Made by a program: the position numbers and the translations under genes
Shown here: positions 1 to 7,783 of the stretch, piece after piece
Layout: the number at the start of each line of letters is the position of its first letter
Numbering within the stretch: the first letter of the stretch is position 1
Source: Pseudogulbenkiania sp. MAI-1
Lineage (GTDB): Bacteria > Pseudomonadota > Gammaproteobacteria > Burkholderiales > Chromobacteriaceae
Reading direction: 5' to 3'
DNA: 64,000 nucleotides
Assembly (NCBI RefSeq): GCF_000527175.1
Contig: NZ_AZUR01000001.1
Location: 1,585,011-1,649,010 of the forward strand
The notes under the pieces: generated by a model
Told to the model about the DNA's origin: nothing
The model's input: the letters and a program-made list of their open reading frames with translations, nothing else
Database searches by the model: none

Positions 1-59
1 AGGCGGGAAATCTCCTGAATGCTTTCAGGGAGTAGTTCGGTTACGTCGTCCAGTTTCAT
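1..59 (-). CDS. mor: Mor-type middle transcription activator, N-terminus only
   Basis: Nineteen codons are visible before the window edge, starting MKLDDVTELLPESIQEI. This opening resembles the N-terminus of Mor/C-family activators of Mu-like phages, which bind the middle promoter and switch on late functions. Position fits too: mor follows gemA at the end of the early region in Mu. With so few residues the call depends largely on gene order. Confidence 0.55.
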   Translation of the reverse strand, partial: MKLDDVTELLPESIQEISR

Positions 60-66
60 CTCGGGC

Positions 67-115
67 GTCCTCATCAGGACGGCGGGCCGATTAGCTCTGT
101 CGCTAATCAGCCCGC
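67..115 (-). terminator. Two stacked hairpins between gemA and mor
   Basis: The arms GCGGGC-x-GATTAGC (82-95) and GCTAATC-x-GCCCGC (102-115) pair almost perfectly. A second small hairpin, GTCCT/AGGAC, lies at 67-80. No strong U-run follows on the minus strand, so this could be a pause or attenuation site or a protein-binding site rather than a classic terminator. It sits where an early transcript would end before a middle operon. Confidence 0.35.
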
Positions 116-154
116 TGTTGTTATGACACGCCCATTGTTTACACGCCGAGAATT

Positions 155-577
155 CTAACGGCCCCTGCCGTGGCGGCGGGATTCGATCTCCAGCGCCACC
201 ATGACACTCTTTACCTGGCCGTCGTCGCACCATTCCAGTTTTTCCACGCCGAACATGCGGCTAGCCAGCGCCTGGGCGTAGCTCCAGTGCCGCCCGGCGT
301 CAGCCAGCAGCGCCTCGATCTTGTCGATGTATGCCTCCCGGCTTTTAACGGTCTGCGGCCGCTGGCCGTGCTTTTTCGCGATCGATTTGGCAGGCTGCCA
401 GCCACACTTCTTGAAGTGGGCCAGCACCTTTTCCAGCGCCTGGTCGTCCAGGTCTTTGGCGCTGGTCTTGCCGGTCACCTGGGCCAGCAGGGCACGGTAG
501 GCGTCGTCCTGCAGCCCCAGCTCCTTGCGGGCAATGTGCACCTTGGCCAACAGGGCAGGGCGGTGGGTGGTCTTCAT
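155..577 (-). CDS. gemA: GemA-like phage regulatory protein (Mu gp16 family)
   Basis: A 140-residue protein opening MKTTHRPALLAKVHIARKEL, with the 'LGLQDDAYRALLAQVTGKTSAKDL' type motif of the gp16/GemA (DUF1018) family. In Mu, GemA modulates host gene expression and DNA topology; its exact role here is unknown. The start at 577 is chosen because the GemA homology begins there and a GGAG lies about 8 nt upstream; an earlier in-frame ATG at 637 adds 20 unrelated residues. It is the last early gene before the Mor fragment. Confidence 0.8.
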   Translation of the reverse strand: MKTTHRPALLAKVHIARKELGLQDDAYRALLAQVTGKTSAKDLDDQALEKVLAHFKKCGWQPAKSIAKKHGQRPQTVKSREAYIDKIEALLADAGRHWSYAQALASRMFGVEKLEWCDDGQVKSVMVALEIESRRHGRGR

Positions 578-671
578 CGTGGACTCCGTCAAAACACGTT
601 GCGGAACCGGCCGCTTCAGCGGCGGCCGGCTCGACACCGGGCTCTAGGCCGGGCGGATCAGCGGTCTGGCC

Positions 672-1289
672 TCACACCCCCGCCAAATCAAGACAAATCG
701 GCTGCCATTGGTCGTTGGCCCCGACACGCCGGTACAGCCGGATGTAGCCGGCCGTACCAACCACCGTCATGGCGTCGTCCAGTATCTGCATGGCGCGCTG
801 CCACCGTTCGTCGTTGCTATTCAGCCGGCGCAGTTCCAGGATGCGAGACACGCGCAAGTCGCCGCTCCGGTCGGATTCGAAGGTGCGAGTGGCGATAGCT
901 ATCATCTCGGGCGGGGCGCTGGTGCCCCAGTCGAGGAGGCACTCATCGATCAAAACCTTGGCCGCTTTAATACGCTCGTCAAAACCGATCCGGTCTTGGT
1001 ATGAGCGCACTACCTTGAGCGTGCCGTCGTAGCTGGTCAGCACCACGCCGCCTTTCTCGCCGCCGAGGGTCACGCCGTACTGCTCTGCGCTGGTGGAAAC
1101 CAGGGCCGCCACGTCGGTGAAGGCGAGATTTTTGAACTCCTGCAGTTGGGAATTCAGTGCCAATGCCTTGTCCACCAGCAGTCGTACGGTCTGGTCACGC
1201 AATTTGTCGATGGGGGCGACCAGCTCCGGCGGCGTCAGCCGGCCCTTGGCGTCCTTCCAGTAAGTGGCATAGTTGGGTTGGTTCTGCAT
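672..1289 (-). CDS. DUF3164 family phage protein
   Basis: A 205-residue protein matching the DUF3164 pattern found in the early region of most Mu-like phages: the N-terminal part carries a lysine/aspartate-rich stretch (YWKDAKGRLTPPELV) and the body has 'LGGEKGGVVLTSYDGTLKV' and 'DERIKAAKVLIDECL'. Its biochemical function is unknown; membership and gene order are the evidence. It is read in the same direction as its neighbours, 10 nt downstream of the zinc-ribbon protein gene. Confidence 0.8.
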   Translation of the reverse strand: MQNQPNYATYWKDAKGRLTPPELVAPIDKLRDQTVRLLVDKALALNSQLQEFKNLAFTDVAALVSTSAEQYGVTLGGEKGGVVLTSYDGTLKVVRSYQDRIGFDERIKAAKVLIDECLLDWGTSAPPEMIAIATRTFESDRSGDLRVSRILELRRLNSNDERWQRAMQILDDAMTVVGTAGYIRLYRRVGANDQWQPICLDLAGV

Positions 1290-1298
1290 CGTGTGCTC

Positions 1299-1856
1299 CT
1301 AGGTTGATGTCTTGTTCAAGGCGTCGCGCATGGCTTGCAGGCCACGCTGGCGAGCCTCCGTTGTCTGTACGGCGGTACTGGCCACATCGGCGGCGGAAAC
1401 CGGCCCCGATGTCTTGCGCCAGCCGCTGGGGGCGAAACGGCGCTGGTCTTCGCGGGCGTTTTCCTTCCGGCCTTCCTGCTTGTCACATAGACCCACCAGC
1501 ACCTCCCACAGGTAGCCGTGGCTTTTCAGGGGGAGGGTCAGCTTGCCGGCGTCGCGGCGGTCCAGCATGTCCTGCAGGGCGGCCGCCATCATCTCGTTGG
1601 TGAAGCCCCAGTCCCGGCCGCCTCGGCTGAAGCGGTGGTTCTGCAGGGGCTCCACCAACTCGCCCAGCAGGGTGGCCAGCCGGTCGAACGACAGCTCGCG
1701 GGTGGCGGGCCGGAACAGGCCGAGGTACTGGATCAGCCGCTTGCCGAGCGGGGCCGGCAACTGCAGCGCCACCAGCACCGCCTCGCGGGCGCCGTCGTGC
1801 GAGAGCAGGGCGTCCAGGCTGGCCACCGCGCCGCAGGCGGGGCATTTCACCTTCAT
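1299..1856 (-). CDS. Hypothetical phage protein with N-terminal zinc-ribbon-like CPxC motif
   Basis: A 185-residue protein. It opens MKVKCPACGAV, one half of a zinc-ribbon knuckle, but no second CxxC is present. The middle is helical and the C-terminal 50 residues are charged and low in hydrophobics. Similar proteins occur between muB and the DUF3164 gene in BcepMu-type phages, without known function. Its start overlaps the stop of the upstream gene by 4 nt (ATGA), which implies translational coupling. Confidence 0.6.
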   Translation of the reverse strand: MKVKCPACGAVASLDALLSHDGAREAVLVALQLPAPLGKRLIQYLGLFRPATRELSFDRLATLLGELVEPLQNHRFSRGGRDWGFTNEMMAAALQDMLDRRDAGKLTLPLKSHGYLWEVLVGLCDKQEGRKENAREDQRRFAPSGWRKTSGPVSAADVASTAVQTTEARQRGLQAMRDALNKTST

Positions 1857-2188
1857 GCCACCCTCCTGCCCAAGTGGTGCAGCGCCTGCGACAGGGCCAG
1901 CGCGGCCGCTGTGGTGGAGGGCGTAACCTGGTCGGCCTCGGCCCGGCGTCCTACCTTGCGCGGCACCGCCAGGAATGCGGCCGTTTTGGCATAGACGTTG
2001 AAGGCGCCGTGACCGGCACGGGCGGGCGTCACCCGCAGCACCCGGATTTCACCCAGTTGGAGCAGGTAGCCCAGGGCGTGGGCGATCTGCCGGCCGCTCA
2101 CGCCTTCCAGCCGCTTGCGCAGTGCCGGGGCCGAAAACTCGGCCAGCCCGTCCACCACGTCGCGCACCTGGTCGACAATGCGTCCCAT
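1853..2188 (-). CDS. Small phage protein, possible winged-helix fold
   Basis: A 111-residue basic protein. Residues 12-55 (GLAEFSAPALRKRLEG followed by VSGRQIAHALGYLLQLGEI) look like two helices and a recognition helix followed by a wing, suggesting DNA binding. This is inferred from pattern only. It is overlapped at both ends by its neighbours in ATGA or TGATG junctions, so it belongs to the tightly coupled early operon. Confidence 0.6.
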   Translation of the reverse strand: MGRIVDQVRDVVDGLAEFSAPALRKRLEGVSGRQIAHALGYLLQLGEIRVLRVTPARAGHGAFNVYAKTAAFLAVPRKVGRRAEADQVTPSTTAAALALSQALHHLGRRVA

Positions 2189-2505
2189 CAGTGCCCCCTT
2201 TCCGTCCAGACCACCCGCACGCCGTTGGGCGTCTTGAACTGGCCTTCACGGTAGGGGCCGCCAGTGTGGGGGTCGCGGCCCACGCCGAAGTAGGCTGCCT
2301 TGCCTTTGGCCACCAGCTTGGCTAGGCTCGCTTCGCACTGGATCACCACGGTGGGGCTGCTCGGGCAGGCGGCGTTGTGGCGCACCTCGACCAGGGCGTA
2401 ACCCTTGCTATCCAGCCAATCCAGCGCCTCCATTAGGCGGGTCGCGCCCAGCAGGAAAAACCCGTTCACTTTGACGTTGCTCGGTACGGTGTTAACGGCG
2501 GTCAT
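2188..2505 (-). CDS. Hypothetical small phage protein
   Basis: A 105-residue protein beginning MTAVNTVPSNVKVNGFF. The start at 2505 has a strong AAGGAGG ribosome-binding site 8 nt upstream; the open frame extends a further 345 nt upstream but shadows the next gene and has no other support. The C-terminal half (YFGVGRDPHTGGPYREG) suggests a compact beta-rich domain. No function is recognised. Confidence 0.6.
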   Translation of the reverse strand: MTAVNTVPSNVKVNGFFLLGATRLMEALDWLDSKGYALVEVRHNAACPSSPTVVIQCEASLAKLVAKGKAAYFGVGRDPHTGGPYREGQFKTPNGVRVVWTERGH

Positions 2506-2825
2506 TGCTCTTCCTCCTTGCTCTCGGGACGCTTGGGGCACTGCTGGCAGAAGCTCCAGTGCTTCAGGGCACGCGGGTTGCTGGTGGGCGCGCCACCGCA
2601 GGCGCGCTCGGCGCACTGCTGCGACGAAATCTCGTTGCCGGTGAACGGGCAGTCGATACGGCTGTACAGCTCGTAGATGCGCCGTTCCACATGGCGGGTG
2701 TCGCCGGGGTACTTGCCGGCGTTCACCAGGGAAATGGTGGTGCGCGAGTAGCCCAGCTCCCCCGCGACTTTGGCGATGCTGCTGCGCTCGATGGCGGCCT
2801 TGAGCAGTTCTTGCCAGCTCTTCAT
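2502..2825 (-). CDS. Phage HTH protein with C-terminal cysteine cluster
   Basis: A 107-residue protein. Residues 13-35 (SSIAKVAGELGYSRTTISLV) form a clear helix-turn-helix. The C-terminal half has five cysteines (DCPF, QQCAERAC, SFCQQC) that could bind zinc. Similar HTH regulators lie between muB and gemA in Mu-like phages of Neisseriales and Burkholderiales. The start is set by GAAGGAGG upstream and a TGATG overlap with the preceding gene. Its operator and role are unknown. Confidence 0.65.
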   Translation of the reverse strand: MKSWQELLKAAIERSSIAKVAGELGYSRTTISLVNAGKYPGDTRHVERRIYELYSRIDCPFTGNEISSQQCAERACGGAPTSNPRALKHWSFCQQCPKRPESKEEEQ

Positions 2826-3361
2826 CAAGCGGCCTCCTTCTGATGTGCAATGGATACGGTCTTGCGGGTGTTCGGGTCGTAAATCTCGTAGCGGTTGCGG
2901 CGCCATACAGGGGCTTCGAAGCCGGTGTTGTTCACCATCGTCCAGCGCTCCTGCATGACCCCGTCAGGGCCGGCACGGCGCGGCATGCGCACCACGTAGC
3001 CGGCGCGTTCCAGCGCGTTGACGTAGCCCCGGATCGTGGATTGGGTGCGCTGGCCCTCGCCGGTATCGATGCGGCCCTGGATGTCGGCCACGCTGAACAC
3101 GCGCAGGTTGCGCATCGAGCGCCATACCTTGGGCTCCAGCGTGCTGCGGCGTACCGGCGCGTTGTCCTTCAGCGCTTTCTGGCCGTGGTAGCCGATGCGG
3201 TAGACGCCCGGCGCCTCGCGGATGATCAGCTTTTTCGGCACCATGGTCCGGCAGGCCGAGCGCACCTCATTGAGCGTCAGCCCGGTGGCTTGGGCCAGTT
3301 CCTGAATGCTCATGCGGCCCTTGAGTGCCAAGGTCTTGAGCACGGGTGTTCTCAGGTGCAT
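2825..3361 (-). CDS. Winged-helix DNA-binding phage protein
   Basis: A 178-residue protein with an N-terminal winged-helix-like segment (residues 15-50: MSIQELAQATGLTLNEVRSA) and a second similar segment around residues 85-120 (FSVADIQGRI...IRGYVNALERAGYVV), so it may carry two such domains. The ATG at 3361 overlaps the muB stop as TGATG; a GTG just before it is also possible. It is probably a regulator or replication accessory of the phage; no family name can be assigned from sequence alone. Confidence 0.65.
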   Translation of the reverse strand: MHLRTPVLKTLALKGRMSIQELAQATGLTLNEVRSACRTMVPKKLIIREAPGVYRIGYHGQKALKDNAPVRRSTLEPKVWRSMRNLRVFSVADIQGRIDTGEGQRTQSTIRGYVNALERAGYVVRMPRRAGPDGVMQERWTMVNNTGFEAPVWRRNRYEIYDPNTRKTVSIAHQKEAA

Positions 3362-4131
3362 CACAGACCCCCGCTGAACTGGCCGCTACGCGGGGTAGGG
3401 GTCTTGGCGGTTTTGCGGCCGCGCCAGTCATGCACCAGCGGCTTGCCGGCGATGTCGGCCAGTCCGATGCTGTCGCGCTGGTTACGCAGGGCCATGCCCT
3501 CGACCAGGGCGATGGCGTTCATCACCTCGCGCATGCGACCGCCTGCCTGGCGGTGGATTTCCGTTACCAGATCGTCGGCAATCTTCACCTCGGCCAGTTG
3601 CGCGCAGGTCAGGCGCACGTCCTCCAGCGACGCCGGGCCGAACGGCACCACGCGGGCTATGCGTGAGGAAAGCTGGGCGTGGCGTGCCACCTTGGCCTGG
3701 ATTTGCTCCATGCCCACCAGCACCACGATCATCTCCAGCCGGTCCGAGAAGTCGCGGATTTTTTCCAGCACGGCGGCGCCGTGGGTCAGCGTGTGGTCGG
3801 CCTCGTCGATCACCAGCGGCGTCGGCTCGGCGCCCGGATTGATCATGGCGGCGATCAGCCGGTTGAATAGCTTCTCGCCCGAGCCCCGCGTATCCACGCG
3901 CAGCTCCTTTGCCAATTCGGTCATGAAATAGTGCGGCGTCCAGTCCTGGTTGGCGCGCAGGTAGATGGAACCGGTCTGCTCGGCCCAGCTGCCCACGGTG
4001 TGACTTTTGCCATAGCCGGCCTCGCCGGTGACCAGCAACATGCCGGCCTCGGCCGCGCCACGGGCCTCCACCGCCTTGATGGCGTTCTGGAACGCCAGGT
4101 AATTCGTCGTCTTGACAAACTGCTTTCGCAT
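3361..4131 (-). CDS. B: MuB-like transposition target-selection ATPase
   Basis: A 256-residue AAA+ ATPase. Walker A is TGEAGYGKS (residues 35-43 approximately) and Walker B is PLVIDEAD; an arginine-rich sensor region follows (LSSRIARVVPFGPASLEDV). MuB proteins bind DNA non-specifically, deliver target DNA to the transposase and protect the element's own DNA from insertion. The start at MRKQFVKTTNY is where homology begins; the longer open frame to 4266 covers the non-coding hairpin region. It lies downstream of muA but is separated by an unusual 224-nt gap. Confidence 0.85.
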   Translation of the reverse strand: MRKQFVKTTNYLAFQNAIKAVEARGAAEAGMLLVTGEAGYGKSHTVGSWAEQTGSIYLRANQDWTPHYFMTELAKELRVDTRGSGEKLFNRLIAAMINPGAEPTPLVIDEADHTLTHGAAVLEKIRDFSDRLEMIVVLVGMEQIQAKVARHAQLSSRIARVVPFGPASLEDVRLTCAQLAEVKIADDLVTEIHRQAGGRMREVMNAIALVEGMALRNQRDSIGLADIAGKPLVHDWRGRKTAKTPTPRSGQFSGGL

Positions 4132-4151
4132 GTCAGAATGACCCCCAATAA

Positions 4152-4279
4152 AACCGCTGCTCAGGGTTACCCAACTGAGAGTTGAGCAGCGGCGGTTAGA
4201 TAAGCCGAACCCCTGGCGAACAGCGTTGCAGCGCTGTCTGCCAAAAAAGATTCTCCCGAGGGCCACGTACGTGGCCCTC
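4152..4279. repeat. Hairpins in the muA-muB gap, including a 22-bp perfect palindrome
   Basis: The gap holds two inverted repeats. At 4152-4197 the arms AACCGCTGCTCA and TGAGCAGCGG(C)GGTT pair around 19 nt. At 4258-4279 the sequence GAGGGCCACGT is followed directly by its reverse complement, a perfect 22-bp palindrome, with a T-run after it on the plus strand (4280-4288) and an A-run before it (4243-4248). It can act as a bidirectional terminator, weak on the early (-) transcript because the U-run is displaced. Confidence 0.6.
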
Positions 4280-4355
4280 TCTGTTTTTTCCCCGTCCGGG
4301 GTACTCCCTGTGCCGTTTACATGGCCACTCCTTTGCTGTTCCGGTTCATCATCGT

Positions 4356-6647
4356 TTAACCCGTCTTCCGTTGTTGTTTCAGTACCGCCAGGGCGGTGTG
4401 TTCCAGCTCCTGGTTCCAGCCTTGCCCGAAGAAGGCGTAGCGCTCGGCCAAGTCCTCGTAGCCGTCACCGGCCACGTATTCCATCAGCCAGGCTGCGTCG
4501 TGTTCCGTCCACTCCCTGGCGTGTTGGATCAGGAACACGTACTGGTCGTGATCGTTGTCGATCAGCACATCTGTGGGCAGGCAGGTCTTGCGGCCCGGCA
4601 ACAGCGTCGGCACCTCTGCCGCCTGTAGGGCCGGGGCTTCCGGCTCCTCGTTCACCACCTCCAGCATGTCGATCACCCGGCCAGTGGCGGGGATGTCCAT
4701 CGGCAGCGTCTCGCCCGGCATGAAGCCCAGGGCGCGGCCGGCGGTCAGCTCGGCCTGCACCTCCTCCAACTGGTTCTGCAGCCGGTCGGCACGGCTCTGA
4801 GCCCGCTTGCGGGCGGCCTGCTCGACGAAGGAGGTGGGGAAGTAATCCCGCTTGTTGGCCTCGAACAGCGCCGCACAAATCACCCGTCCTTCCATCGTTT
4901 TGACGATCACCCGTTTGGCGTCGTAAGGGTCGAAGGCCACCCGCACCCGCTCACCGGTATAGGGCTCCAGCTCCGGTGCAAAGTAGCGATTGCTGAACAG
5001 CGACAGCTCGCCGCGCATCGTCACGCGGATTTCCTCCGGCATGAACAACAGGGTGGCCTCGTCCTTGCCCACCGTCACCGCCTCGAAACCGTCCGCCTGC
5101 GCCCGTTGCCAAGCTTCCAGCGGGGTCATGTTGCGCGACTTGCCGGTCTGGGCGTCTCTCACCTTGGGCAGGCTGCGGTGAGGGCGGCGGTTGTAGCCAT
5201 CCACTTCCTCCAGCGCCATCTCCCAAAACTGGTTCCAGCTCGGCAGCAGCTTGGTCATGGCCTCGCCGCGCTTCTTCACCTCCTGCCGGGTGATCTTGTG
5301 CACCACCTGGCGCGCCTCGCGGTCCATGTCTGCGCCCATGTAGGTCGGCATGCGCTTGGCCAGGCCGTCCACCCACAGCGTCTTCTGCACCCGCTCAATC
5401 ACCCCGCGAGCCTGCGAGTTGTAGGCAATCGAGTGCGTCACCGTGATGCCCAGGCGGCCCATGAAGCCGGTGATCTCGTTCTTCATCATGGCGTTCTGGT
5501 AGCCCGACCCGTTGTCCACATACACCACCGCCGGGATGCCATGCACCGTCACCCCATGGCGCAAGGCCGACAGCACGCTCATCCAGCCTTCCTTCAGCCC
5601 CGCGCTGATGCCTACCACCATGCGCGTCGCCACATCGATCACCGTCGTGATCTCCGGCCGGAATGGCCGGCCGTGGAAGGGGTGTTCCACCTCGGCATCG
5701 AAGGTATGGCCGTCGATGCTGTACACGTCGGTGGGCAACAAATTGCTGGTATCGCGTCGCACGAAGGCTTTCATTGCCTTCAGTTCTCGCGGCAGCTTGC
5801 GCCCGGTTTCCTTGTCCACCTTGCCTAGCTTGTCCAGGAAGCGGCGTACCTGATGCACCGAGGGCAGGGTGCCCAGCGGGTGCTGCGACAGCCACTCCTG
5901 CTTGAACACCTCGTAGGCTGCCGCCACGCTGGGCTTGGCCGGCACCTGGTACGCTGCCAAGAAGGCTTTGGCCCACGCCGGTATCTGCCTGCTAGGTTGA
6001 GGCACTTTGGGAATTAAGGTGGAGTTGTCGCCTGTCAGTACCTGCTTGGCTTGCGACAACATGCGCAGCAGCGAGCGGGCCGAAGGCAGCAGATAACCAT
6101 CCACCTGCAGGCCGGCTTTGCCGCGTGGATCGCGGGCGCACGACAGCAGCTTCATGGTGTGCGTGTCGAGCTGGCCCTTGGCGGCCTGTTCCAGGATCGA
6201 GGCGATAGCAGCCTGCTGGGTCAGCCCGGTCATGGCCATGGTGCGCTCGACCAGGGCGGCGACTCCCTTGCGGGCGTCGGCCGTCAGGCGTTGCTTGTCG
6301 GTGCTCCACATGTCGGCCTGGTTCTCCGGCCGCAGGGCAGGCATCCGGCTGGCGGTCTGGTAGCCGATGCGGGCCAGTTGTTCCTGGCACCACTTCTGAT
6401 ACGCCGCCTCCGGCAGGCTGGACGCGAGGATGCGGTACTGCTCGCCGCCGTTGGCGTTGACCAGCTTGGTTTGGTATTTGCCATGTTTGCAGTTGTGGCG
6501 GATCGTTCGGTCTGCCAGTCCTGTCAGTTCTGCTACCTGTTCCAAAGTCAGCCATTGGTTGTCTGGTGATTGCCAACCTTGCAGACTGCTCTCGGGGCGT
6601 TCGGCAGGTTTTTCTTGCCGACCTTCAGTCATGCTCGATGTACCCAT
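4356..6647 (-). CDS. A: MuA-like DDE transposase
   Basis: A 763-residue transposase that cuts the phage ends and joins them to target DNA. An N-terminal MerR/HTH-type domain (WLTLEQVAELTGLADRTIRHN) comes first. The catalytic RNase-H core follows, with the DDE triad at about D312 (YSIDGHTF), D378 (YVDNGSGYQN) and E418 (GVIERVQK). A Mu C-terminal beta-barrel domain (TMRGELSLFSNRYFAPEL) and a coiled, charged tail complete it. The start at 6647 has AAAGGA upstream; an earlier ATG at 6674 overlaps a palindrome and lacks a ribosome site. Confidence 0.9.
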   Translation of the reverse strand: MGTSSMTEGRQEKPAERPESSLQGWQSPDNQWLTLEQVAELTGLADRTIRHNCKHGKYQTKLVNANGGEQYRILASSLPEAAYQKWCQEQLARIGYQTASRMPALRPENQADMWSTDKQRLTADARKGVAALVERTMAMTGLTQQAAIASILEQAAKGQLDTHTMKLLSCARDPRGKAGLQVDGYLLPSARSLLRMLSQAKQVLTGDNSTLIPKVPQPSRQIPAWAKAFLAAYQVPAKPSVAAAYEVFKQEWLSQHPLGTLPSVHQVRRFLDKLGKVDKETGRKLPRELKAMKAFVRRDTSNLLPTDVYSIDGHTFDAEVEHPFHGRPFRPEITTVIDVATRMVVGISAGLKEGWMSVLSALRHGVTVHGIPAVVYVDNGSGYQNAMMKNEITGFMGRLGITVTHSIAYNSQARGVIERVQKTLWVDGLAKRMPTYMGADMDREARQVVHKITRQEVKKRGEAMTKLLPSWNQFWEMALEEVDGYNRRPHRSLPKVRDAQTGKSRNMTPLEAWQRAQADGFEAVTVGKDEATLLFMPEEIRVTMRGELSLFSNRYFAPELEPYTGERVRVAFDPYDAKRVIVKTMEGRVICAALFEANKRDYFPTSFVEQAARKRAQSRADRLQNQLEEVQAELTAGRALGFMPGETLPMDIPATGRVIDMLEVVNEEPEAPALQAAEVPTLLPGRKTCLPTDVLIDNDHDQYVFLIQHAREWTEHDAAWLMEYVAGDGYEDLAERYAFFGQGWNQELEHTALAVLKQQRKTG

Positions 6648-6670
6648 TCGCCGTGTATCCTTTGCGTTAC

Positions 6671-6687
6671 CCATTGAAATTCAATGG
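6671..6687. promoter_or_regulatory. 17-bp palindrome at the muA 5' end
   Basis: CCATTGAA-A-TTCAATGG is a perfect dyad around a single central A, overlapping the first in-frame ATG of the muA frame and 24 nt upstream of the preferred start. It could be a regulator-binding site or an mRNA hairpin limiting transposase translation. Function is inferred. Confidence 0.45.
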
Positions 6688-6696
6688 TCTTACCGT

Positions 6697-6758
6697 GGTT
6701 GGCAAACCCCTGAAGCATTGCCAACCTGATTGCCAACCTTGTCTTTCCGGGTTGGCAA
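6697..6758. promoter_or_regulatory. Four-copy GGTTGGCAA operator array of the prophage
   Basis: Exact copies of the 9-mer GGTTGGCAA or its complement occur at 6697-6705 (+), 6718-6726 (-), 6730-6738 (-) and 6750-6758 (+). They form two inverted pairs in the gap between muA and the gp16-like gene. A fifth copy lies inside muA at 6570-6578. This is the arrangement expected of an operator or internal activator region of a Mu-type phage. Which protein binds cannot be read from the DNA. Confidence 0.7.
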
Positions 6759-6965
6759 TCACTCTTCGACAACACCATCCTTCAAGCCAAGAAGCACTGC
6801 CGCTTTGTGAGCTTCCCCATTTCTCCCCTTGCGGCGGCCGCTCAGCACGTCAAGGACTACGCGTGGATCTAGGTCGTGACGACGTGCCCAATCAGAGAGG
6901 TTGACGCCTTTTGCCTCCATCTCAGCCTTGATTTCCTTGGCTGTCTTCAGTTGCTTACCGGTCAT
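6759..6965 (-). CDS. Small DNA-binding protein, BcepMu gp16-like (Ner-position)
   Basis: A 68-residue protein with the pattern of the BcepMu gp16 family: 'AKEIKAEMEAKGVNLSDWARRHDLDPRVVLDVLSGRRKGRNGEAHKAAVLLGLKDG'. The middle is a helix-turn-helix. It occupies the place of Mu Ner, the small repressor that tunes early transcription, immediately beside the repeated operator array and divergent from the S24 repressor. The start has AAAAGGAG about 8 nt upstream. Confidence 0.75.
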   Translation of the reverse strand: MTGKQLKTAKEIKAEMEAKGVNLSDWARRHDLDPRVVLDVLSGRRKGRNGEAHKAAVLLGLKDGVVEE

Positions 6966-7096
6966 GGCTTGCTCCTTTTGTGGTAAAAAGTCCTTTTGCG
7001 CTTGTGCGCGGATGCGTTTGATTGCGGTTGAATGCGTTCGATTGAGTGCGATATTACACCCGAATGAACAAAAAGTGCAAGATTGAGCGTGTAAAA

Positions 7097-7780
7097 ATGA
7101 GTGTATCTGCTAGGCTGGAACAGGTGATTGCCGAAAAAGGTATGTCAATCAAGGCGTTGTCTGATAAGACGGGCATCCCGTATCGTTCAATGCAGAACTA
7201 TTTTTCGGGTGAGCGGGAGCCGAATTTCGAGAATTTACGGAAGATTGTTGCCACTTTGGGTGTGGATGCGAACTGGTTTCTGTTCGGCGATGACGCTCAA
7301 ACGGGTGTTGTCACGGCTAAGGAAGAGGTCTGTGACATCAAAGGGCGCCCGGTTGATCTGTCCGAGTACGTGTTCATCCCTCGTTACCGTGTCCAGGCCA
7401 GCGCCGGGAATGGTAGGGTGCTGAGCGAAGAGGATTACATGCACTCCATGGCGTTCCGCCGATATTGGGTGTCTAAGTACCTGCACGCCGATCCAGCCAA
7501 CTTGGCCATCATTAGCGTGGAAGGGGATTCCATGGAGCCCACGCTGAAGGACCACGATGTGATCATGCTGGATACCTCGCGCCGTGATCCCAACGTAGAG
7601 GGCATCTATGTGATTCGCCTGGATGACGCGCTGCTGGTCAAGCAGGTACAGCGCATCCCAGGGAAAATAAGGGTGTCCAGTGCCAACCCGGCCTATCCGC
7701 CGTTTGAAGTTGACCTATCTAACTCTGCTGAGGACGTGGCCATCATCGGCAAGGTGGTGTGGTTCGGTCGTCAGACCTGA
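7097..7780 (+). CDS. Prophage repressor with S24 self-cleavage domain
   Basis: A 227-residue CI/LexA-like repressor. The N-terminal HTH (AEKGMSIKALSDKTGIPYRSMQNYF) is followed by a linker and a peptidase S24 domain with the nucleophile in EGDSMEPTL (S145) and the general base lysine in LLVKQV (K182). Such repressors keep the prophage silent and cleave themselves after RecA activation. An earlier in-frame ATG at 7064 is possible. It is divergent from the gp16-like gene and ends before a strong terminator. Confidence 0.85.
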   Translation: MSVSARLEQVIAEKGMSIKALSDKTGIPYRSMQNYFSGEREPNFENLRKIVATLGVDANWFLFGDDAQTGVVTAKEEVCDIKGRPVDLSEYVFIPRYRVQASAGNGRVLSEEDYMHSMAFRRYWVSKYLHADPANLAIISVEGDSMEPTLKDHDVIMLDTSRRDPNVEGIYVIRLDDALLVKQVQRIPGKIRVSSANPAYPPFEVDLSNSAEDVAIIGKVVWFGRQT

Positions 7781-7783
7781 TTT

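Noticed and set aside
170..898. Long open frames on the plus strand across the phage genes
   Set aside because: They are antisense shadows caused by high GC. The minus-strand frames have family matches, ribosome sites and coupled starts.
6759..7780. Phage defence system around the S24 repressor
   Set aside because: Gene order, operator repeats and the adjacent MuA gene explain it as prophage immunity control. No nuclease, toxin or sensor genes accompany it.
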